Positions 6,090-10,744 of a stretch of DNA of 10,744 nucleotides are shown here, piece by piece (the stretch's first letter is position 1; every line of letters starts with the position of its first letter). A program made the translations under genes and the position numbers. The notes under the pieces were generated by a model that saw nothing but the letters and a program-made list of their open reading frames with translations, made no database searches and was not told the origin of the DNA. This DNA is from an uncultured Bacteriovorax sp. (GTDB lineage Bacteria; Bdellovibrionota; Bacteriovoracia; Bacteriovoracales; Bacteriovoracaceae). The stretch covers positions 1 through 10,744 of the forward strand of contig CAMLRB010000128.1 in the NCBI GenBank assembly GCA_946482295.1, given 5' to 3'.

Positions 6090-7129
6090 TAGCTAATCTT
6101 CCCTTCAAAAATATCTTTGATCTTTTGAAAGTTAAACTGGTCGAGCGCAAGCTGTAATCGTTTTTGATCTTTAGATGATTTAATTTTGGTATTGAGAGTG
6201 ACGTGGGGATTTTCTAGTTCTGGATCATAATGGGCCGTGATGCCCGCATTTGTCAGAGGCAAAAGGGCCATTTCAAGCTGTTCTTTTATTTTATACTTAA
6301 GCGGATTAAGTTTGAGATCGAGCTCAGAAAGCAGAAGTCTCGAAAGGTCTTTGGCATTTTTATCTGGATATTCGGACAGGATGCTTGAGCACAAGTAATC
6401 GAGATCTTTTTTGGTTATCAGTTCTTTAATGCGCAAACCATCGAGCAGTTGCTGCAACTTTCTCTCTTGGGTAACAGTGAAGTGAAAACGATCATCTGAG
6501 ACAGTTAAGGTATGTGTAGGAGGCGTGACCGCCACGTTTTTTTTCGATGGTTCCTTTTCCAAAAAGTGGTGCAACATTTTTTTTGAAAGGGCGTTAGCGT
6601 CCATTTTTATAAATGTACACATGTCCACATCAGTGACTTCATCAGAAATAAGTTTGAGTGAACGAAACTCTTTTTTAAAAAGGGCCGCGGCCGAAGCTAT
6701 CGACCAAGCTTCACGGTCGACCATATCGGCAAAAGGTGAGAGTTCTTTTTTTTGTTCAAGGTTTGTTGCCCTTGAAAAACTCGTAAGACAATCGATTCCA
6801 TCATGAACTGAAGAGGTATAGGTTTTAAATTCACATTTTTCCGAATTGTGAGCGAGAACTGTGCGAATCCAGGCATGATCGCCAACTTTTAATTTTGGAG
6901 TGAGTGATCCAGCAATCCCAATGTTTATCACTTGAGAAATTTGGGAAGCGAAAGCTGAAAGCACGGACACTGTTTTTTCACTGGCGTTTTGTGGGCCCTC
7001 TCCACACAGGAGGAGATAATCATTTTCATTTTGATAGACACCATCAAAATGAAAAGTGATGGGAAGAAAGGAAAAGTGCTCGATAAAAGCTTGAGCTTCT
7101 CCACGATGAGCGAATACGAATAGTTTCAT
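6089..7129 (-). CDS. MTAN-like nucleosidase fused to an unassigned C-terminal domain
   Basis: A 346-residue protein. Residues 1-~195 fit the nucleoside phosphorylase/nucleosidase family, resembling 5'-methylthioadenosine/S-adenosylhomocysteine nucleosidase (MTAN). Glu11 is near the N-terminus (FAHRGEAQAF), NIGIAGSL (69-76) forms the ribose/anion loop, DREAW carries Glu140 at the substrate-binding position, and ISDE (161-164) carries the catalytic Asp163. Such enzymes cleave adenine from nucleosides, including the 5'-deoxyadenosine by-product of radical SAM reactions. That fits the radical-SAM gene overlapping its end by one base. Residues ~200-346 are an additional region, mostly helical with a possible short beta pair (HYDPELENPHVTLNTKI, 300-316), which I do not recognise. 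MTANs are usually ~230 residues, so this is a substantial extension. The start follows directly on the permease stop, with GAGGT upstream (7142-7138). Nucleosidase class is fairly secure; substrate is inferred. Confidence 0.8.
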   Translation of the reverse strand: MKLFVFAHRGEAQAFIEHFSFLPITFHFDGVYQNENDYLLLCGEGPQNASEKTVSVLSAFASQISQVINIGIAGSLTPKLKVGDHAWIRTVLAHNSEKCEFKTYTSSVHDGIDCLTSFSRATNLEQKKELSPFADMVDREAWSIASAAALFKKEFRSLKLISDEVTDVDMCTFIKMDANALSKKMLHHFLEKEPSKKNVAVTPPTHTLTVSDDRFHFTVTQERKLQQLLDGLRIKELITKKDLDYLCSSILSEYPDKNAKDLSRLLLSELDLKLNPLKYKIKEQLEMALLPLTNAGITAHYDPELENPHVTLNTKIKSSKDQKRLQLALDQFNFQKIKDIFEGKIS

Positions 7130-8338
7130 TTATTCATACCTCAAAGCATCTATCGTTTGAATCATCGCTGCTTTTCTTGCTGGCCAGACACCAAAGCCCA
7201 ATCCAGTAATAAATGAAAGAAGGAAGGCCGGAGGAATAATCCAGAACGGCGGACGCATATCAAAACCAGGAAAGAAAAAATAAAGTGCTTGAGCAATGAT
7301 TTCTGAAATAAGAATTCCGATCACACCACCAGAGACGGAAATGACAACGGCTTCGATGATAAACTGTTTCAGAATATCACTTCTTCGTGCGCCAACGGCC
7401 CTTCTAATACCAATCTCACGTGTCCTCTCTGTTACTGAGACGAGCATGATGTTCATGATCCCAATACCACCAACGAGCATTGAAATAAAAGCAATAGCTC
7501 CCAGAGCATAAGTGAGCATGCTGAGGATGGTGTTCATGCTTTCGAGCATGTTAACTTGAGTAACAATCGTAAAGTTCTCTTCACCGTTATCGCGCTCTTT
7601 TAAAATGTCAGTAATGTCTTTTACAGCATCATCTAGACCGTTACGTGTTTTTGAAGCAGCACGGATACCAAAGAGGCGATCTGTATTAAAGAGGCGCAAT
7701 GCTGATTTTGTAGGAATGAAAACCATATCATCAACGTTGAAACCAAGTTTATCTCCAGTTGGTTTGATGATTCCGATGACTCTGTGTTCAGAGTCGTTTA
7801 CTTTTACGAGTTTTCCCAATGCCAGATTATCACCGAAAAGATTTTTCTTAACATTGAAGCCGAGAACAACAACGCGTCTTCCGGCATCGTCATCTTCTTT
7901 CGTGATGTAATTTCCTTGAATGATGACCATGTTGAAAATTTTCATGAACTGGTCGTTCGATCCGAGAATATTGATGTTATTGCTAGCACCTTCAAACTTA
8001 ACCACACCGGCCCCATACATCACGCCTGAAACGGCAGAAAGTGAAGTGGCATATCGTTGAAGAGCTTCCACGTCACTCATCAAAAGTTTTCCTTTCGACG
8101 AAGCTACAGGAGGACCCATGGATGATTTTTTATCTGTTTTACCCGGCTGGATAATAATGATGTTTGTTCCTAAACTTTCAAACTCACTTGTGATGTAACG
8201 TTTGGCCCCTGTTCCGACAGAAACAAGCAAGATCACCGCACTTACCCCGATGATCATTCCGAGCATCGTGAGAGTGGAGCGAAGTTTGTTTTCTATGAGT
8301 GCTTCAAATGAATTGACGATGATTTTTTGCATGATCAT
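7130..8338 (-). CDS. MacB-type ABC transporter permease
   Basis: A 402-residue inner-membrane permease of the MacB/FtsX type-VII ABC family, lacking a fused ATPase. TM1 lies at ~22-43. A large periplasmic core of ~220 residues (45-265) follows (ITSEFESLGTNIIIIQPG and onward). Three C-terminal TM segments are at ~275-300, ~327-357 and ~365-388. The conserved cytoplasmic loop ERTREIGIRRAVGARRSDI (304-322) contacts the ATPase, and the protein ends with the family-typical PARKAAMIQTIDALRYE. In known MacAB systems this protein works by mechanotransmission, driving periplasmic substrates through the adaptor and TolC. The start overlaps the ATPase stop as ATGA. GAGGA lies ~9-10 bases upstream of the ATG at 8338; a second ATG at 8332 is possible. 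Transported substrate unknown. Confidence 0.94.
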   Translation of the reverse strand: MIMQKIIVNSFEALIENKLRSTLTMLGMIIGVSAVILLVSVGTGAKRYITSEFESLGTNIIIIQPGKTDKKSSMGPPVASSKGKLLMSDVEALQRYATSLSAVSGVMYGAGVVKFEGASNNINILGSNDQFMKIFNMVIIQGNYITKEDDDAGRRVVVLGFNVKKNLFGDNLALGKLVKVNDSEHRVIGIIKPTGDKLGFNVDDMVFIPTKSALRLFNTDRLFGIRAASKTRNGLDDAVKDITDILKERDNGEENFTIVTQVNMLESMNTILSMLTYALGAIAFISMLVGGIGIMNIMLVSVTERTREIGIRRAVGARRSDILKQFIIEAVVISVSGGVIGILISEIIAQALYFFFPGFDMRPPFWIIPPAFLLSFITGLGFGVWPARKAAMIQTIDALRYE

Positions 8339-9030
8339 AAGGATTTTTCCTCGCGGATATGACCATCACTCATTCTTAAAATTCGATTGCAGCGAGAAGC
8401 GACGTGGTTGTCATGTGTAACAATAATGACGGTTACACCTTGCCGGTTGAGTTCAGCAAAGAGGTTCAAAATTTCTTCTGACGTTTTTGAATCAAGTGCT
8501 CCGGTTGGTTCATCGGCCAGTAAAATTTTAGGACGATTGACGAGAGCTCGAGCAATCGCAACACGTTGACGTTGTCCCCCCGAGAGTTCATTTGGCAAGT
8601 GATTAACGCGGGAACTTAAGCCGACTTGATCAAGAGTTTTAAGCGCCATCTCCCGGATCTTTTGATCCGTGAGGTTTTTATCGTAGGCAGAGGCATACTG
8701 CATCGGCATTTCAACATTTTTGAGAGCGGACGCTTTTGGGAGCAAGTTGAAGCTTTGAAAAACGAAACCGATTTTTTGGTTTCGATAGTGAGAAAGCTGA
8801 TCATCATTCATTTTAGAGATGTCAGTTCCATCTAGTAAATATTGTCCACTGGTTGGAAGGTCTAAGAGACCAATGATGTTCATTAAAGTAGATTTACCTG
8901 AACCAGATGTTCCGACGATTGAAGTAAATTCTCCTTCATGAATTTTGATTGTTACACCATTGAGCGCCTGAATTCTTTCTTCGCCCATCATGAAGTCTTT
9001 ATGAATATTATGAAGATCGATTAAGGCCAT
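8335..9030 (-). CDS. MacB/LolD-type ABC transporter ATPase
   Basis: A 231-residue ATP-binding subunit that powers the permease encoded just downstream. Walker A is GTSGSGKST (40-48), the Q-loop glutamine is Gln92 (FVFQSFNLL), the signature is LSGGQ (149-153), Walker B is ILLADEP with catalytic Glu174, and the H-loop is His206 (VTHD). FVFQSFNLLP and ADEPTGALDSKT are typical of the MacB/LolD/FtsE subfamily. All motifs are intact. The gene overlaps the adaptor gene by 10 bases at its start and the permease by 4 at its end. AAGAGA lies a few bases before the ATG. It could alternatively be labelled LolD, but the adaptor and TolC partners favour a tripartite efflux pump. Confidence 0.95.
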   Translation of the reverse strand: MALIDLHNIHKDFMMGEERIQALNGVTIKIHEGEFTSIVGTSGSGKSTLMNIIGLLDLPTSGQYLLDGTDISKMNDDQLSHYRNQKIGFVFQSFNLLPKASALKNVEMPMQYASAYDKNLTDQKIREMALKTLDQVGLSSRVNHLPNELSGGQRQRVAIARALVNRPKILLADEPTGALDSKTSEEILNLFAELNRQGVTVIIVTHDNHVASRCNRILRMSDGHIREEKSL

Positions 9031-10019
9031 TGTATCTCTTTTGAATCAACTTTCATTCCATCCGTTAATTCTACACCCTCAAGCGGCTGGGCAATAGGAT
9101 CGTTGGCATCAAGTCCACTAAGGATTTCTACACGATCATAATTTCCGGTTCCCACTTTTACGGGTTTTTTTACAAGTTTATTATCTTTAACTACAAACAC
9201 TGAGCGCTCTGAACCAACGCCAGTTAGTGTCGAGGCCGGAAGGATAGTAGCTTGCTCCTTTTTCTCGACGATGATTTCTACATCTGCCGAGGCCCCAACT
9301 GGAATCAAAAGATCATTGTCTAAGATTTCAAGTTCAATTTGGCTTGTGCGGTCCTGATCTTTTACTGTACTCACGAAAGGTACAACTTTAGTAAGACGAG
9401 CATTGATCAATTGATTACGCATGGCCGGGATTTTTACACGTGCGTCTTGTCCAATTTTGACTTTTTGAAGATCGACTTCATCAATTTCACCTTTAATCAA
9501 TCGAGATTTAAGATCGATGATTTGAACGTCGATTTTTTTTGTCGATGTCGTAATGCCAGCACTTGATTGATAAAATTCACCAATCTTCAAGTTGAGGGCC
9601 GTAATCATTCCGTCAAAAGGAGCGACAATCATTGTTTTATTTAAATTCGTACGGGCGACTTCACGAGCACGTTTAGCACTGTCGAGATTCGCACGCGAAA
9701 CGAGTCCACTCTTAAAAAATTCTTCAGCCCTTTCATAATCTTTTTGAGTTTCATCCAGGATGGCCTTTAGGTCAGAATTTTCAAGTTCTGCAATGATCGC
9801 ACCGGCCCTTACTTTGTCTCCTAGAGAAACGTGAATTCGAGAAATTCTTCCTGGAGTGCCAAAAGCAAGTTCTGCCTGTTGTTTGGCCTCGACAGTTCCT
9901 GAATTAGTTGTTGTAACTGTGCTTTCAACTGTTCCTTTAGAGAGTTTAATGGTTTTTACTTCGACCTTAGGCCCACAAGCGGCGATTAAAATCAGAAGGG
10001 GGATGTATTTTAATTTCAT
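9021..10019 (-). CDS. Periplasmic adaptor (membrane fusion) lipoprotein, MacA/HlyD-type
   Basis: A 332-residue adaptor that bridges the MacB-like permease and the outer-membrane channel. The N-terminus MKLKYIPLLILIAAC is a lipoprotein signal with lipobox IAAC; Cys15 would be the lipidated residue, followed by Gly-Pro. The two lipoyl half-motifs are at ~55-80 (GRISRIHVSLGDKVRAG) and ~132-150 (APFDGMITALNLKIGEFY). They flank a short alpha-helical hairpin (~82-128). The beta-barrel and membrane-proximal domains follow (~170-325), with ILPASTLTG and SVFVVKDNKLVKKPVKVG as in HlyD/RND adaptors. Its ATG overlaps the stop of the TolC gene (TAATG), and its end overlaps the ATPase start. The short hairpin is MacA-like in scale, implying contact with a TolC tip rather than a long periplasmic bridge. 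Confidence 0.93.
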   Translation of the reverse strand: MKLKYIPLLILIAACGPKVEVKTIKLSKGTVESTVTTTNSGTVEAKQQAELAFGTPGRISRIHVSLGDKVRAGAIIAELENSDLKAILDETQKDYERAEEFFKSGLVSRANLDSAKRAREVARTNLNKTMIVAPFDGMITALNLKIGEFYQSSAGITTSTKKIDVQIIDLKSRLIKGEIDEVDLQKVKIGQDARVKIPAMRNQLINARLTKVVPFVSTVKDQDRTSQIELEILDNDLLIPVGASADVEIIVEKKEQATILPASTLTGVGSERSVFVVKDNKLVKKPVKVGTGNYDRVEILSGLDANDPIAQPLEGVELTDGMKVDSKEIQWP

Positions 10020-10744
10020 TAGAAGCCTGCCTGCCAGATAGTATTCTGCGATAATGTGTAATATTGAATTTTATTTTGAGCGAGTGAGATCTTCGCATCG
10101 AGAAGATCATCTTGAACTTCAAGAAGTTCAAAGAGGGATCCTTTGCCGAGCTGGTATGATTTGTAAGACAGTCTGTAGAGCTCTTCAAACTGAGACACAT
10201 TCAACGTAAGCGAAGCAACCAACGTCTTAAGTGCATCGATTTTAATAAGAGCATTGTTAAGATTATTTTCCAATTCTTGTTTTTGGCGACCAATAGTCAC
10301 TTCAACTCTTTTACTTGCATAGTATTTTTCAAATTGAGTAGAAGCAAAACTCCCACCTGAAAAAAGAGGGATGTTAAGCACGAGGGCCACTGTGTGGGTC
10401 TTTTGTCCTTGGTGCAACGATTGATCAAACGTTTCGCCTGCACTTGTAAATGATCCTTGAAGTGAAAGATCAGGATACTCAAGGCGCGTAAGTTCTTCGA
10501 GTGCAAGTTTATTGATTTTTTCTTCATGAACCAATTGTTGATACTGAGGACTGCGCTCCAGAACGACTGATTGATTAAGTGACGGTACATTTGTGAGTTC
10601 ATGAATAACTGCTAATGTTTGCTCTTCATTTAGTGGTTTGAAGATTTCAAGGTCAGAAGCAGAAAGTCCACTGTATTCCAGTAGACGACTTTTTGTATTT
10701 TGTTCTTCATCGATATATGTCGTTTTTTTCGAGTTGAGAGAAAC
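10019..10744 (-). CDS. TolC-family outer-membrane efflux protein, C-terminal part
   Basis: The frame is open from the window edge to a TAA at 10019, giving the C-terminal 241 residues. An outer-membrane efflux protein repeat is evident: RSPQYQQLVHEEKINKLALE as the start of a coiled helix, LEYPDLSLQGSF as a beta-strand, VALVLNIPLFSGGS as the second strand with the usual P-L-F-S-G-G turn, a long coiled coil (~140-190), then SYQLGKGSLFELLEVQDDLLDA and the final helix. This is the exit duct of the tripartite pump. A shorter frame beginning at a TTG at 10534 is not a real start, because the homologous sequence continues upstream of it. The operon promoter and N-terminal half lie outside the window. 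Confidence 0.93.
   Translation of the reverse strand, partial: VSLNSKKTTYIDEEQNTKSRLLEYSGLSASDLEIFKPLNEEQTLAVIHELTNVPSLNQSVVLERSPQYQQLVHEEKINKLALEELTRLEYPDLSLQGSFTSAGETFDQSLHQGQKTHTVALVLNIPLFSGGSFASTQFEKYYASKRVEVTIGRQKQELENNLNNALIKIDALKTLVASLTLNVSQFEELYRLSYKSYQLGKGSLFELLEVQDDLLDAKISLAQNKIQYYTLSQNTIWQAGF

Noticed and set aside
7605..7910. 101-codon rightward open frame opposite the permease gene
   Set aside because: Low-information Ser/Arg/Thr-rich translation antisense to a conserved permease; a shadow frame.
10019..10534. Complete small gene starting with TTG at 10534
   Set aside because: The same frame stays open to the window edge, with efflux-protein-like sequence upstream of the TTG, so this is an internal codon of a truncated TolC-family gene.

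Overview
The window looks like chromosome of an AT-rich Gram-negative bacterium. It has a TolC-type outer-membrane channel, a periplasmic adaptor lipoprotein and a secreted protease. The overall protein style resembles predatory or free-living Bdellovibrionota (Bacteriovorax/Peredibacter-like), but that assignment is an impression without any database comparison. I saw no tRNA, rRNA, CRISPR array, insertion sequence or phage gene.

Left part (1-2340): the 5' part of an unrecognised acidic/alanine-rich protein runs leftward off the window. A 200-bp divergent intergenic region with a 27-bp imperfect palindrome separates it from a rightward gene for an exported subtilisin-family (S8) protease. 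That protease has a propeptide and a C-terminal beta-rich domain. A strong bidirectional hairpin terminator sits between it and the next, convergent gene.

Middle part (2332-4481, all leftward): rpmB (ribosomal protein L28) ends at a hairpin terminator. Just past it come a small periplasmic SUOX-fold, pterin-binding-like protein with no cysteine and, 3 bp later, a membrane histidine kinase with a periplasmic sensor domain. The pair has the layout expected of a periplasmic ligand-binding protein feeding a kinase, and no response regulator gene is adjacent. The best promoter candidate for the pair overlaps the end of rpmB and would start transcription inside the rpmB terminator stem.

Right part (10744 down to 4607, all leftward): seven genes follow with no gaps between them. 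Every junction is an overlap of 1-17 bases or a direct stop-start abutment. They are a TolC-family outer-membrane protein (5' end outside the window), a MacA/HlyD-type adaptor lipoprotein, a MacB/LolD-type ATPase, a MacB-type permease, a nucleosidase with an unassigned C-terminal domain, a radical-SAM enzyme of the spore photoproduct lyase family, and a small 2-oxoglutarate/Fe(II) oxygenase.

The first four form a complete tripartite efflux/export pump. The last three look like an enzymatic module: a radical SAM enzyme, a nucleosidase able in principle to clear its 5'-deoxyadenosine or related by-products, and an oxygenase. The tight coupling of pump and enzymes is the most interesting signal here. 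The radical-SAM protein keeps the cluster cysteines and paired tyrosines of spore photoproduct lyase but lacks the catalytic cysteine, so it probably does something else. The cysteine-free pterin-binding-like protein plus kinase pair is the second candidate for an under-described system.
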